Below, one piece after another: positions 45,291-58,849 of a stretch of 64,000 nt of DNA. The stretch covers positions 4,034,001 through 4,098,000 of the forward strand of contig OX387611.1 of assembly GCA_947568835.1 (NCBI GenBank), read 5' to 3'. The translations under genes and the position numbers were made by a program. This DNA comes from Protonemura montana. Its lineage: Eukaryota > Arthropoda > Insecta > Plecoptera > Nemouridae. How positions within the stretch are numbered: position 1 is the stretch's first letter; each line of letters begins with the position of its first letter. The notes below the pieces were generated by a model. It ran no database searches. It saw nothing but the letters and a program-made list of their open reading frames with translations, and was not told the origin of the DNA.

Positions 45291-48200
45291 ATGGCGCGGC
45301 GGATCATCAAACGCATATTAGCGAGGATTCAAAATGAGTGGCAAATGTGTGAGAGTGATTGCATTAAAATGTACATTGGCGTCATTGAGGACTTAGGTAA
45401 GCGTTGCTCAATATTTCATGAGGCTTGTACACAGGGACTTGCCAAGATCGGTCATTTGGCGTTTTTTCCTTATCGACGGTATTATATAACCTCGACCCTA
45501 ACTGGCATTTTTCGGCAATTCTTGAGTTTTTACAGTTTTGAGGAGGTGCTCCGGCTGTAGCATTTTCAAAAGGTCTTCCTGGGTTTAAGATTCTGCAGTT
45601 ATCCCCTTCATATCCTTATGTTGAAAATGCTTCTCATCATTTCATAGATAAAAAAATCGTGTTTTTCTTTGACGATACTGCATTTTAGGAAATGCATTGT
45701 GCCGAGTCACTTCATAAGAATCAAAACTCATATTTTTAAGATTTTTGCAAATTAGTTAATTTGATTAAATTCGTTTTTGATGGCAGATTTCGATTTAACG
45801 TCTTTGGATTTTCATTAAAAATCATTCATCGGGCTTTTTTTCATCGAATTTTTTTATTCTTGAAATCAAGCAGCGCACTATGGTTCGCATTACACAAACT
45901 TTTGTTACTTGTTGAGATTTTGCACCACGGCACTTTGCAAAATTGGGATGCAGACCTTTAGACCTAAGAGGGTCTGAATTTGTTTGAAAAGGAAACAGCG
46001 TCCAAAGAAAGGCTCTGGTCAGGGGTGCTTTTAAAATTCTCCCTGTTTAAACACACGGTATCATCTCACAAGATTTTTAAATATTGTAACGATTGAGGGT
46101 AGTGAGTACCTGCCGGCATTTTGCCTACCGGTTTGAATCTATGGGACTGACAAGCAGTCGTGAAAGAGCTTGCCTCGATGCACTTGCATATTATCTGGAT
46201 TGATTAATAACTTTTGTGTTTTCATATTGATTCCGTGTTGGTTATTTTCGTTTCTTTGCCACCAGCTTCCCGAGTATACATAGACACATTCTTCCTTTAA
46301 ACTCTTATTTTTACTCAACATTTTAATTTCTATAAAAGATTTAATCTCTGGCAACGTATAACTTATTTTGCATCTAGCGATTCAGATTCCTAAATTTATC
46401 ATATAGTGCAGCGAAAAAATGCATAATGATGTACTCTAAACAAAGCAACTCAATTTGCTGCTATTGCCACTCTCATTGCTTGGTGTTTTTTTTTCTTATT
46501 TGTTTTTTTGCTATCAACTGTCGAAGGTAATTTGTGAACATGTTTTTTCCTCCCTCTCTTTATCTTTTAGGATGTTGGCCACAAAGAAACGGAGAAGAAC
46601 TCACCGTTCGTCACTTCAGATTCTGGCTTGCTCGTTTCATGTTGCTGACATCGACGACGCTTGCCATTTTCCTCGGACCCCTGAGCGTCTCTATGTTCTG
46701 GGATCAACCCGTCCTAGTGATAATAGAGCCATTTGCTGCTTCTTTCCTCCTTTTCTTCAACTGTGTTGTCATCGGGAGCCTTCTGTTCAAGAAGCATCAG
46801 TTCAAGATTATGGTGGACGCTTTTAATGAAATTGAAGATATTTTACTTTCCTACAACGAGAGACCGCAAGACGTTGAACGAGAAGCGATCTGGTTTTCAA
46901 AGTATACTTATTGCTATTATGCGTTTAACTGTTACTTTGTATCTCCACTCTTTTTGATCCTTCATCTCGTGTACACATACGTGAAGCAGGATTTGATATG
47001 CAGGTACAAAAAAAATCACGTAGGAGTTTTTTTTCTTCAAAATTACTAAAATGTTACGAATTTGTGTACACTTACTGGATTTTTATCACCAAATGTAATT
47101 AATTTTTTTTTATTGATCTTTACAAAGAGGTGAAATACATAAAAATCAAGTTTCTGTTCATGATTGTTCATTCATGATTTTCTGTTCATTCATCTCTTCA
47201 TTCACAAATTTCCGACCACATCAAGTTAATGTTATCTTTTTTTCTTTGATCTTTACAGTGTTTCTCATGTTATCACCCCTAGAGTAACGCAAAGTTCATC
47301 TTATAAAGCAACTAAAATTGCGTTCGTGTAGCCATCTTTGGTAATAAACACATCACCCACTCATTCACCACATTAGTTACTACATTCAAAAACAGGGCAT
47401 TGTCAATTTTAGCAAATCAGTTTTCTACTCGAACGGTTTCTGTTTCTAATATTAAAAAAAAAAAAACTTTTATCTCTCCTGCAGATGCTGGTTCCCATTC
47501 GACTTTTACGTAACGCCCAACTTTGAGATCACGGTGTTTTTAATTACAATAACAGTTGCCTACGGGTTTGTCGTTCAGGCTTTTTTGTACGCCTTCTTGA
47601 TGGTACTCCTGGTCCAAGCGGTCAGGCATCTGCAACTTCTCAACTACAATTTGAAGCTTGTTCGAAGTCCGATGGGAGGTAACTCAATAGTCAGCCAAGA
47701 ACATAACATTACTGACGTTAATAAAGAGTCCTTTGGATTGGAGCACGCGAGGTTTCTTAGAAAACGAAGAATGGAAGATTCTAGAATCGAGCAAAGACTT
47801 GCTTTATGTGTGCGTCATCATCAAGCGATAAGCAGGTATTGTGCTGTTTGCATTGACGTGCACTTGGAAATATGCAATTTAATTTTTCAGTTCATTACTT
47901 AAAATGTGTCGAATAGCGTTCCCAAAAGCCTAATTTCGCAGACTGCGTTCGCTCTCTGCTGGTCGGATGGCCAAGCCGATTTGGACGAAATGAAAAGTAC
48001 ATCTCTGAAATCTCTCATCTCCGATCTTTTAAGCGCCGACGAAACGTCAATTTTTTAGGTCCTTTTTAGGACCACAAGTCAATTAAAAAAGAGCAAGTCC
48101 GTCACTCACCAAAATATCTGCAAAAAAAAAAAATTTTTTATCAAGATCTACGAAAATGTTCAAAAAATAAGTCCAGACATGTTGAAATTTGCAGATTTTG

Positions 48201-50709
48201 TGTTGATGTCGAAAAATTTACAGAGCCAAGTATCAGGAATTTTTTATTTGACGACAGTACCGAAAGAAGCCCATGAGTCAGTACCTGTAGAAATTTTAAG
48301 AAAAAAATGATAAAATCAATTGATCTTCTCTTCTTGCTTTTCGCAACGCTCACGCTTACGCTTTTGCAAAGTCCTGGTAATATTTTCTTTTTGTCCAAGG
48401 TATGTGAGTGCCATTCGTTCTGCCAACGACCTGTTCTTTATACACCAGCTCAACTGCTGCATTTTCCCTGTCATTATGGGAATAATTGTCGTCGAGTATG
48501 TACGTGTCAAGGGTCATCAAAGTTAATGATTATATTGCATTTTACTTTTTCGCATCATGATTACATGTTTAATGTATATTATTCCAGACTGCAGCATTCG
48601 ATCAGAAGATAATTTACGTTTTGGCTTTGATAACTGCTTGCTTGTGTAACGAAGCTATTATCTGTTGGCTTGCTGATAAAGTGGAGGAAGAGGTGAGTAA
48701 CGAAGAGGAAGAAAAATAATAATTTAAACATAATATCAAGGATAATCTCACTCCGCCATCCTGCTAATGCCTAGTGTTCCAATGTTCACAACTCCTAGAT
48801 AAAGTGAGAGTTAAAACAGTTGCCACGGCAACTACCAGGCAGTAAAATAAAGCTGTTTCTGTTAGTTGAAAGCTTAATTCTGAGCTGAAAATAATTTTAA
48901 AACCCGGTCCTGAAAAGTCTTGACTAGAGATAGGAGAACCAAGCTTGTACACAAAAAGTGAACGCCTTTCTTTATTCTATGGTCCCAAAAGCTCAAAAGC
49001 TCAAAACACTCAAAAGCATCCTTTCTTTCATGTAAGAAAACTCAAACATTTCTGTTAGCGAAAGGCTCAGCTCTAAGAATTTTGAATAACCGTAGTTTGG
49101 GGACCGGCTTGATTGACGATTGATTACTGGGGTTTTACGACGCACTGTTTTGACAACTGGCCATATGTCACTAGTCTAATGTCGTTGGTGAATGACCGGA
49201 TGATTATGAGGATGATGATGAACCTAACCTAACCTAAAAGGAAGGAGGGAAAACCCAGTGCCGACACGTAGCCTACTCCTGTCGAATAGCACCAAGAAGA
49301 CCACCTGCTTAACGTCCCTTCTGAAGGACGGTACAACGCGAACATCAGGATTCCTCCACAAATCCAGGCTGTCGAGAGGTTGACAAGCAAGGCGAGTGAA
49401 GTTGCTGTACTATCTTTCATCCCTCCAACCTCTCTCCCGAACAGAACTGGTCATGTGTATGATGGTCACCCATCCAAAACCTGACCCAGCGCAGTGTTGC
49501 TTAACTTCGATGATCACACGAGGACTGGTGTTACCAACAGGACAAACCGTTCGGTACGGACCGGTTTTAATAGTTTAAAAATCAGCACAACATTCAATCA
49601 AATTCTTCCTCAGAGTGAACTCGTCCAAGATGCTGCGTTCGGCTGCGACTGGCTGCGCGCGTCGGACAGTTTCAAACGATCCCTGCGCATCATCATGTCC
49701 CGTAGCAACCAACCGATCGTCATCAAAATCGCCGGGTGTATTCGCTTGAATATGATGACTTTTTTTGAGGTAGACTAGTAGACCCACCCGCGGCGTATAC
49801 AGCTGCCATGTATTAGGTGACAGATAAGAGTGAGGTATAATTTTGAGTTGATTTCAGCAATCTCAGCACATTCAGTTCGGCAATTTCAGTTCCTCGGAAA
49901 ATATCTTTTTGTTAGCCTTTTCGTAGCGTAGCAACGCAAAATTCAGAGCTTAAGTTTGAAATAAAATTGAGATTTCCGTTGCTACGCTACAAATTAATTC
50001 GTCGCTACGCGCTACGAATACGATGGTGAAAAATGCATTGTTGTCGAAAAATTTCCGTTGATTTTCTTGTTAATTTTCAACACTTCACCTGCAAAAACCG
50101 ATCGAATCGCCGTGAAAATGCCTTAACGGGATGTTAACCCGAATAACGAACCGATCGAGCCCAAGCGCTAGCTTTTTCGACCAAATTTCACGAGTTAAAT
50201 AAAGATTTCGAGCAATGAGACATCCCAGCCAGCCAGACAAACTATTTCGGTGCCTTAACAATGGATTAAGGCTTTTATATAAGGTCAATATTTAAACTTA
50301 TTTCGTGACATTTTTATAAACACCAACTATTAACACAGCAATAAGCATGAGCATGGCCACAAGCATTTTAATATGGCGAATTTAACATGTAACATTTTAA
50401 TTTTAATTTTAAGCTGTACATTTTTTCTAATGTAGATAAACTAAATTTCCCAACGTATTGTAACTTGTACCTGTTACTTTTGTTACTTTTGATAAAGTTA
50501 TAGGTACAAGATACGAAAAATTGGGAAATTAAGCTCTGTTCTACACATAGCATGAAAAACACAGTTCAAATAGTTTTTGTCAAGTGAATAATAATATTTT
50601 TTATAGAAAAATAACCACTCTCAATGTCTGCTTGCAGATTGTTAAGCTTACCTACAGCTACTACATGTCATTGACAACGGCTCTTAATATACGACCAACT
50701 CACGACTGA
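45291..50709 (+). CDS. Odorant receptor, 7tm_6 family (OR5, type B), 7 exons
   Basis: Exons: 45291-45396, 46571-47003, 47485-47835, 48400-48499, 48588-48692, 49614-49769, 50638-50709; phases 1,2,2,0,0,0; 440 aa. Begins MARRIIKRILARIQNEWQ. Exon 2 has FLGPLSVSMFWDQPVLVII; exon 3 is two codons shorter than in type A and has QEHNITDVNKESFGLEHARF in the variable loop; exon 4 has YVSAIRSANDLFFIHQLN; exon 6 has FGCDWLRASDSFKRSLRIIM; the end is TYSYYMSLTTALNIRPTHD. Sister copy is OR7, with matching introns 1 and 3. Intron 5 contains an inserted R3 element. Membrane chemoreceptor by family; ligand unknown. Confidence 0.92.
45440..45600 (+). repeat. Dispersed element R2 in OR5 intron 1
   Basis: CGGTCATTTGGCGTTTTTTC, GGTATTATATAACCTCGACC and GGCAATTCTTGAGTTT match one unit of the 70-bp array plus its right flank. 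Also in OR7 at 59455-59640. Confidence 0.7.
49120..49525 (-). repeat. Dispersed element R3, copy 2, in OR5 intron 5
   Basis: Minus-strand ORF 49420-49229 reads SLALLVNLSTAWICGGILMF and ALYRPSEGT, as in the copy at 31850. One flank has CGACGCACTGTTTTGACAAC; the other has a single unit of the 91-bp repeat seen four times at 23055-23450. OR7 intron 5 is not covered far enough to compare. Confidence 0.65.
50425..50582. mobile_element. MITE M1 remnant in OR5 intron 6
   Basis: AACTAAATTTCCCAACGTAT, CTTGTACCTGTTACTTTTGT and the returning arm GATAAAGTTATAGGTACAAG, then AGTTCAAATAGTTTTTGTCA; a shortened palindrome. Absent from intron 6 of OR4 and OR6. Confidence 0.6.
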
Positions 50710-50953
50710 CCGCAGCTGAGCAGGATGGAAGAAACCTCAACATAGTAACCAATGTGACAACCAACTCGCTTGGCTGTCAAAGGTGATACATTAGTTGTCA
50801 TCTTGCCATTTCTTGCGAAAAAAGTTTCACTTTTTCTATATGGTAGTACGGTATATAGATAAAAATGAATCTTACTTTTTAAACCTTTTTTTTTATCAGT
50901 TTAATAAAAAATAAGTGTTGTAAATATTGCATTTTAAGCGTGCATTATTCCTA

Positions 50954-50959
50954 AATAAA
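50954..50959 (+). terminator. Polyadenylation signal AATAAA of OR5
   Basis: Lies 245 bp after the stop, in the same conserved context (ACTACCAC..GAGTTATGGTGTCC) as after OR4 and OR6. Confidence 0.5.
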
Positions 50960-51929
50960 ACTACCACTGGAGTTATGGTGTCCGTAAATGAGTAGAAAGT
51001 GATGATGATCATGATGATGATGATGATGAAGATGATGATGAACCTAACCCAGCCGTGATTGAAAGACTCGCTGCGTCAACGAAGATTCTTCATTCGACAA
51101 CAAGATTCTTCCGAAGATTGTCAAAAAGCTGATTAGCAAGGCGATCAATGTTGTACTAATTTAAGTTCTACCACTAACACTTCGTAGCAAAACTAGCTGC
51201 CAGTTACGGACAGTTTCAGATATGGATTATTATTACTGCTATTAGCAGAAGCAGCATTTCTTAACGATTTGTCAATGACAAAAAAAAAATATGTAAAAAA
51301 GCATACTCGATTAGAGCTGGTTGTGACACTGCCTGAGCAACAACATTATAAACACCATTAACATCTTCCCATTTAGCATGATAATAAATACGCACCTCTA
51401 ATATGTAGAACTGTAAGGTGTGAATTATAAGTGGTAGCGTGAGTTGAAATCCATTCACCACTCATAAAAAATGAGTTACTAACACGCACAATCTCTCACG
51501 CATTGTTTTGTTTTTATTATTAACGCACATCCACAAAAAAATGTCACAACATATTAAGCATGTCAGTCATAACCAAGGGCGTCACTTACGAAAATAATCT
51601 CGTGTGTTGATACTTTTAGCAAATCTTCTTGGACAAACGTACTGTAAATAACATTTTGGTATGAAAATATATTAATATCCCTTTTGACAAATTTTTGACA
51701 AATGTTCATAATCCCTGTATCCAAACATCTCTCCCTCACCCCAACGACGAAAACCGTCTAAAATGATAGAGAACATGATCTCGTAGGCTAGATCAGCTCG
51801 CTGTGGTAACAATATAAAAAAAAAATCACAGAATTAAAAAATAGACTCTCCAGCTCACCAGATTTGGTTAAATTTGACAGTTTTTATAACTTTTTGACTA
51901 CATTTTTTGGTTTTTTTTCCGCGCAAACT

Positions 51930-52035
51930 AAGTGCGAACCGCTGTGTTGACCAGATGATAATTTACATCTTATTGCTGACGTTAGTTTACTGGTGTAACG
52001 AAGCAATAGTTTTTGACCATCTGTGCGGGTTGATC
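51930..52035 (+). pseudogene. Relic of an OR exon 5 upstream of OR6
   Basis: GACCAGATGATAATTTACAT and CTGGTGTAACGAAGCAATAG, same position relative to the next gene as the relic at 44838-44950. Confidence 0.5.
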
Positions 52036-52269
52036 CTATAAAATACAGAACACTACACGAAATTACACTTCGTCAATAAGCCCAGATCGTTCCCGATTTC
52101 AGCCAGTCTTTTTTTTTTTAGAAAATAACTAGTGACTAAAAAATGATGTAATTTTTTTTCATGATAATGTTACATCTATGTAACATTATAGTTTCAAAAC
52201 ATTTTCCCCGCGTTTTATTTATTTATTTATTGATTTACTTCCCAACTAGGTAACATACACAAAGTGACA

Positions 52270-52374
52270 AAGAAGTATTTTTTTTTTATTTAACAATAAC
52301 TTGCCATTATTTGGTGGCGACACTTCGAGCTATTCCTGTGAAGCTAAAGGACCTTTGCAAGTTTCCACATCAAA
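52270..52374 (+). promoter_or_regulatory. Conserved 5' proximal block of OR6
   Basis: AATAACTTGCCATTATTTGG, TGGCGACACTTCGAGCTATT and AGGACCTTTGCAAGTTTCCA before the ATG. The TATAC word of the other copies is replaced by a T-rich run. Confidence 0.4.
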
Positions 52375-55300
52375 ATGCTGCGGCGGATCATCAAACGGTT
52401 ATTAGCGAGGATTCAAAATGAGTGGCAAATGTGTGAGAGTGATTGCATTAAAATGTACGTAGGTTTCATTGAGGACTTAGGTAAGCGTTGCTCAATATTT
52501 CATGAAGATTTAATGCAGGGACTTACCCAGTGGTTAATTTGTATTGAAAAAGTTCGGTACGCTCTCAATTGAATTCAAAAGCTGTTCTAGATCGTCCGTT
52601 TTCTTGGGGTGGCGGGGGGTGGGGAGAAAACCGTGCCAAAAAGCGAAAAACATTGAAACAATTTATATTTTCTCGCTATGCTTTGTCAGCGCTGCTTGAC
52701 AAAGGCTAGTGTTGCCAAAACTGCGCTATGCTTCGCCTTGCTATCGCTTTGCGTAGTCATAATTATGAGCTAGTATTTGGCATTTATGATTGAGAATGAT
52801 AAGATTCTGTGAAAACACCTACGTTCTGCTGAATGCCATTTCCAAATAAAATTTTAACTAACACGTAAAAGTAACGTGTGTTTCTTGAATTGAAATCTAG
52901 ACTAGGCCCAAAACTTTTCCTGGAACGAGTGATCGAAGTACAGTGTTGCAAAGGTGGGTACTCGGCGCGCACGCGAGCGTACGCCCAAAATAACCACTGG
53001 TCACTTACCAAGAGCGGTCATTTGGCGTTTTTTGCATAGTGCTTGAAATTAATACTCATTTGAGTTCATTGATCACAGCACAGCACCACTAGCAACCGGT
53101 AAAGCAATCAATTGCATGAAGAATTAAGGTTAAAGACCGATGAATTTGAAATCAGATTCACTAAATCCAAACTGACTATTTGGTGCTATGGTTGTAAATT
53201 TATTTTGGAATAGAAACTCGTCTTTAATTATCAAATAATCTACCTCACATTAAAGCTTCACGTATTTTTTCCTCCCTCTCTTCATGTTTAAGGATGTTGG
53301 CCACAAAGAAACGGAGAAGCACTCACCGTTCGTCACTTCAGATTCTGGCTTTCTCGTTCCATGTTCTTGTCATCGACAATATTCTCCATCTTCATCGGCC
53401 CTGCGAGCGTCTATATGTTCTGGGATAAACCTTTTCTTGTGATAATAGAGCCAATAGCTGGTTCTTTCATATTTGTCATGCTATCTGTTGGCATCGGAAG
53501 CCTTCTGTACAAGAAGCAGCAGTTCAAGATTATGTTGGAAGCTTTAAATGAAATTGAAGAAATTTCACTGTTCTACCACGAGAGACCACAAGATATTGAT
53601 CAAAAAGCGATCTGGCTTTCAAAGTGTGCCTATTTGTACAATGCATTTGTTATGTATTTTTGTGCACCGTTTGGATTAGTCGGTCATCCCATTTACGTAT
53701 ACTTAAATAGTGAAATGATGTTAAGGTAAACTAATTGATGGCATCGTATTGTATAGCGACGCACTGTTTTGACAACTGTCGCCGGATGAAAAGACTAATG
53801 ACTACCTACAATAAAATTATTGGGAATTTACCTTTCAAAATTATTTTTTAGCATCGATTCGGAAGATTTAATAATGGCATTTAAACTACAAAAAAAACTC
53901 ATGTATCCATGGCCGTCGGTACGGAAAGTGCCAAAGTCCGGAAATTTTGGCTTGGGTGCTTAGAAAAAAAACTACCATAATAAATAACCCATAGTACTTT
54001 TTCGACCCCTAGCACCTAGACAAACCTCTCATCAGATAAAATTCAAATAATTTGAGCATAGTCCTCCATTCTTCGTCTGTTTTGAGTTTAATTTGGCTTT
54101 ATAATACTATTATTCGTTTAGCAACGGTAAGTGAATTATTGCAAGTATGTAATTAGCATGTTGCACATGTTTGTGCAGTGCTCAGAAGGTAGAATCGTTA
54201 GGGAGGGGATAGACTTTCGGTGACTTAAGCCAACAGAGCGGCCGCAGGGAAAAACAGTTCAAGAGAATCATACTCAGCTCGCAGATCACGCCGCGCAAAG
54301 GGCCAAAAATCTTAGATAATTAATTGCAGATCCATTTTTCAGAAAATTCTTTTCAATAGGTCAATTTCAATTCCACCTAAAGTTACAAATCTACGGTAAA
54401 AAATATTTTTTAAGCATAAATGACCCTTTAAACAAAAAAAAAAAAAAAACATTAAAAAAAAGGTTCTAAACTAAATTGTTGAACGAAGCCTTTGTTAATC
54501 TTTACACAATGAAATCTTGATTTTTTGCAGAACAAAAACACATATTTTTTTCTGACAATACACATGGCTTACTGACGCCATCGACCAGTGTCGCAGGATC
54601 TGTTGTCAAAACAGTGCGTCGTTAAAAACATCAAATCGATTATTATAAGCAAGATCTGCGAAACAAGTTCTTATGGTTTTTATCAAGAAATATTCTTTCT
54701 GCTGCAGGTTCTGGTTCCCATTCGAACTGTACGTATCGCCTAACTTAGAGGTTACGGTGTTTATAATTACCATAACGATCGTGTATGGATTTCTTATTGT
54801 GGGACTAATGCATTCCTTCTTGATGGTGCTACTGATCCAAGCGGTCAGGCATCTGCAACTTCTCAACTACAATTTGAAGCATGTTCATAGTCCGATGGGA
54901 GGTAACTCAGTGGTCAGACGTGAAGATTACTCAACTTACTTACAAAGAAATGAAGAGTTTGCTGGATTGGACCACGCAAGGTTTCTTGGGAGACAAAGAA
55001 TGGAAGATTCTAGCATCGAGCAAAGACTTGCTTTATGTGTGCGTCATCATCAAGCGATCAGCAGGTTGTGTGATGTTTGTATTGTTGTGTTTTTTTTTGT
55101 TTGTTTTAAACTTTCTTATGCCGTTTGGCCTTCGGCCAAACGGTTACTCTGATTTGGATAAAGTTTGCAGGGCTACTTTGACATTTTTGGCTTAGTTAGG
55201 CCTGCTTTATCTTTGTTAATAAACATAAATGGCTTAAAACAAAAACTGCAAAAGTTCTCATCAAAAAACCACACTTGTACCCAAAACGACAGTAAGCAAA

Positions 55301-57699
55301 GATTAAACAACAAGATGTAGTTGGCATTTGAACGTTTTTAATACAGATAATTTGAATCAGATTTTGGTGAACTGGAAGTGACGACTGGAGTAACACTTTA
55401 AAAAAAAAATATATATGTATATATTACAAAGAAGAGTGCACTCAAAACGTCTCAAAAATGTCAGGGAATTTTGCTCTTAAAAGCTTTTTTTTTATTTGAA
55501 TAAACAGTTCATACTAACCCCAACTAAAGGCTAAGAATACAGAGTTCTCTTTCCTGGATCCCCAGGGAACTAGCATCTTTGACTGCAACCTTTTTTCTTA
55601 TGAGCCTTTGGTTAACCAAAGAAACCGAACGGAGGATAAAATGGTAGCCCTTTCCAAGGAAGAATTGAAAAACCAATAAAAAATGTGCTAATTTTTAACG
55701 CAACTTGATTTTCTTTAGCAAAGCTTGAGTATTTAAGGTTTTTATTTCTTCTAAGGTTTGTCAACGCAGTCAGTTCTGCCCACCAGCTGTTTTTTAAACA
55801 ACAGCTCAACTGCTTGGTAATCCCAGTCATCATGGGGATCATGTATTTACAGCATGTACGATTCATGTGGTTTTTATAATACCTATTGTTAAACTGTAAA
55901 TATTTATATACTATTTTTATTAACATTAAATTTGTAATATAACCCTTATCCATTTCAGACAACAGGGTTCGATCTAAAGGTGCTTAGCATTGGGGGTCTG
56001 ATACTTGGATGCTGGTATATAGAAGCATTGCACTGTTGGCTAGCTGGTATAGTCGAGGAAGAGGTTAGTGAAAAAAAATAGATGTACGATAAGACAAACG
56101 CTATACTTGAAAATGCAATTGAAAAGTTTTCCAACATTATAAAATCGATGAAAAAAAATTGACATTGGAACAAATCCAATGACAAGAAACATCAAATTTG
56201 TTTGAATGGCTTTATTTTCCCGTGTTGCTGAGTCATTAAAAAAATTAAATTACTCTGCGGATAATTTGTAGGAAACTCGGAAAAACAAACTTTTCGTTGT
56301 CGACTACGGTTTTCCGAGAAGTAATTGAGTTGCGTGATACGCCATTTTTGAGTTCGTCGACATTACTAATCATGAAAGAATAACAAGTTTTCAGGCATCA
56401 TACTTGTCCAGTTCCGAATAAAAATTATTATTTATAATTGTGTTAAATGAGAATTAAACTCCGCCCGTGTTTCAACGCCGAAATCTCATCAGTAAACACA
56501 GTTTTGATAGCGAGAATTTTTTATAATATACCCCGAAGCACGACGATTTCAGAAATGTTCGTTTTATCTCAATCAGAGAAATAGTGTAAATTAAACCGAA
56601 GTCCAGGTAAGTCGGTGTGCGGCTCCAAATAACGTTCAGCAAGTCGTTCAGACTCACTGTCAGTAGCTTATCATTACCCCTTCAAACAGCGGAATTAGGA
56701 GACACATGGATCAGCTTTAATACTTTAAAGTATTTAATATTTCGAAGAAAGAATTCCAGTTATTTTTTTTATTTATAAAAATTTGTAGAGTGTGTATACG
56801 CTCAAAAATCGCCTAAGGTGCCAGATATTTTTCCACTCAAATTTGTAAAAATATTAAATAAATCAATAGTATGTAGTTAAAAAAGTTTTTAAGCCCGTAT
56901 GTTACATTATTTTCTTTTCGCTTGCCAATTTTTGACTTCCTTTTGTGCATTTTGACTGTTTTGCTGTGTACTATAATGGACTGGCATGACCTCTTATCAT
57001 TCTAAAATATCACTGCTCTCATCTTAAAAAGCAACTAAAAAAAAATCTTCCTCAGAGTGAACTAGTCCGAGATGCTGCGTTCGGCTGCGACTGGCTGCGC
57101 GTGTCAGATCATGTCAAACGATCGCTGCGCATCATCATGTCTCGTAGCAACCAACCAATCGTCATGAAAGTGGCAGGACTCATTCGTTTAAATATGAGGA
57201 CTTTTTACGAGGTAATTACATTTATAAAAGTCTACTGACAATTATAATAGCAACTAGCTCAATCGCAAGCACAGGCTCAGCGGCACAGAGAATTTAACAG
57301 TCGTCGGCCGTTTTAAATTTCAAATCTGGAGCTTTTGTCTTCCAAAGAGTTTAATTTTGATTTTATTGTAAATAATATTTTTACAGAAATTATACTTTTG
57401 ATTCTAGTCGATGAATAATTTCATAAAATAGCAGGCAGGTAGTAATTATTTTTGACCATCCATACGGGCATCCATAGAAGCACCCAAATTTGTTTTCTTT
57501 AAAGTATTGATTGGTTAGATTGATTGGCATCGACAGTTAAACATAAACGCTTAGCCTAGATATAAGGTAGATATATTTGAAAGATTAGCCGAGAAAAAAA
57601 ATAATCACTCTCATTATCTGATTGCAGATTGTCAAGCTTACATACAGCTACTACATGTCGCTGACAACGGCTATTAATATACGACCAACTCACGACTGA
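52375..57699 (+). CDS. Odorant receptor, 7tm_6 family (OR6, type A), 7 exons
   Basis: Exons: 52375-52480, 53293-53725, 54708-55064, 55756-55855, 55959-56063, 57056-57211, 57628-57699; phases 1,2,2,0,0,0; 442 aa. Begins MLRRIIKRLLARIQNEWQ. Exons 1, 2, 4, 5 and most introns are close to OR4 (FIGPASVYMFWDKP, PQDIDQKAIWLSK, RFVNAVSSAHQLFFKQQLN). The variable loop in exon 3 reads NSVVRREDYSTYLQRNEEF, unlike OR4. Exon 5 has WYIEALHCWLAGIVEEE where the other receptors have an NEA motif. The end is TYSYYMSLTTAINIRPTHD. Membrane chemoreceptor by family, ligand unknown. Confidence 0.92.
52995..53110 (+). repeat. Dispersed element R2, shortened, in OR6 intron 1
   Basis: GAGCGGTCATTTGGCGTTTT and CAGCACCACTAGCAACCGGT; the middle part present in OR4 is missing. 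Confidence 0.6.
56190..56700 (+). repeat. Dispersed repeat R5, copy in OR6 intron 5
   Basis: GGAAACTCGGAAAAACAAAC, GGTTTTCCGAGAAGTAATTG and AACAAGTTTTCAGGCATC, at the position equivalent to 42065-42540 in OR4. Confidence 0.7.
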
Positions 57700-57946
57700 A
57701 CGCAGTTGAGCAGGATGGACGAAACATCAACATATGTAACCAATGTGACAACCCGCTCACTTGGCTGTCAAAGGTGCTACAAAATTTGTCAACTTGCCAT
57801 TCTTTGCGAGAGAAATTATTACCTTATCTCTACGTTATTACGGTATATAGATAAAAATGAATTCTACTTTTTAAATAGATTTCTTTTCATTGGTTTGCTA
57901 GAACATTTTGTTGCAAATATTGCAATATAAGCGTGAATTTTTACAA

Positions 57947-57952
57947 AATAAA
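57947..57952 (+). terminator. Polyadenylation signal AATAAA of OR6
   Basis: Lies 248 bp after the stop, followed by ACTACCAACGGAGTGATGGT as after OR4. Confidence 0.5.
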
Positions 57953-58849
57953 ACTACCAACGGAGTGATGGTGTCAGAAAATGAGTAGAAATTGCTTTTG
58001 CTGATGATGATGATGATGATGATGATGAACCTAACCCAGCCGAGATTGAAAGACTCGCAGCGTCAACGAAGTTTCTTCATTTGACAGCAAGATTCTTCCG
58101 TAGATTGTCAAAAAGCTGATTAACAAGGCGATTAAAGTTGTACTAATTTAAGTTCTACCACTAACACTTTGTAACAAAACCGGCTACTAGTTTCAGACAG
58201 TTTCAGATATGTATTATTATAACTGCTTTTAACAAAAGCAGCTCTTTTAACGATTTGTCGATGACAAACAAAATTTAAAAAAGCATACTCAATTAGAGCT
58301 GGTTGTGCCACTGCCTGAGCTACAACATTATGAACACTATTAATATGAAATCCATTCACCACTCATAAAAAATGAGTTGCTATCACGAACAATCTCTCAA
58401 GCATTATTTGTATTAATTATCCACGCATATACACAACAAAATGTCACAAAGTATTAAGCATGTCAGTCATAACCAAGGGCGACACTTATAAATTCTACAG
58501 TCAACGAAAATAATCTCGTGTGTTGATACTTTTTGCAAAATCTTTTTGGAATACGAAAAATACGAAAAATTTCATTTTGGTGCGGAAATATATTGATGTC
58601 TCTTTTGACCAATTTTTGACCAATTTTCATAATCTCTGAACCCATACATCTCTCCCTCATCCGAACGACGAAAACTGTCTAAAATTATATAGAACATGTT
58701 CTCGTGGGCTAGATCAGCTCGCAACTTAGTAAAAATATTTAAAAAAATTGCAGATTATAATACGCTCTCCGGCTCACCAGCTTTGGGTAAATTTGACAAT
58801 TTGTATAACTTTTTTACTTAGTTTAATGAAATTTTTACCGTGCAAACTC

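Larger units (their letters stand above)
50710..52374. other. Intergenic region OR5-OR6
   Basis: Carries a polyadenylation signal at 50954-50959, an (ATG)n tract at 51001-51040, an OR exon 5 relic at 51930-52035 and the conserved 5' block. No other gene seen. Confidence 0.6.
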
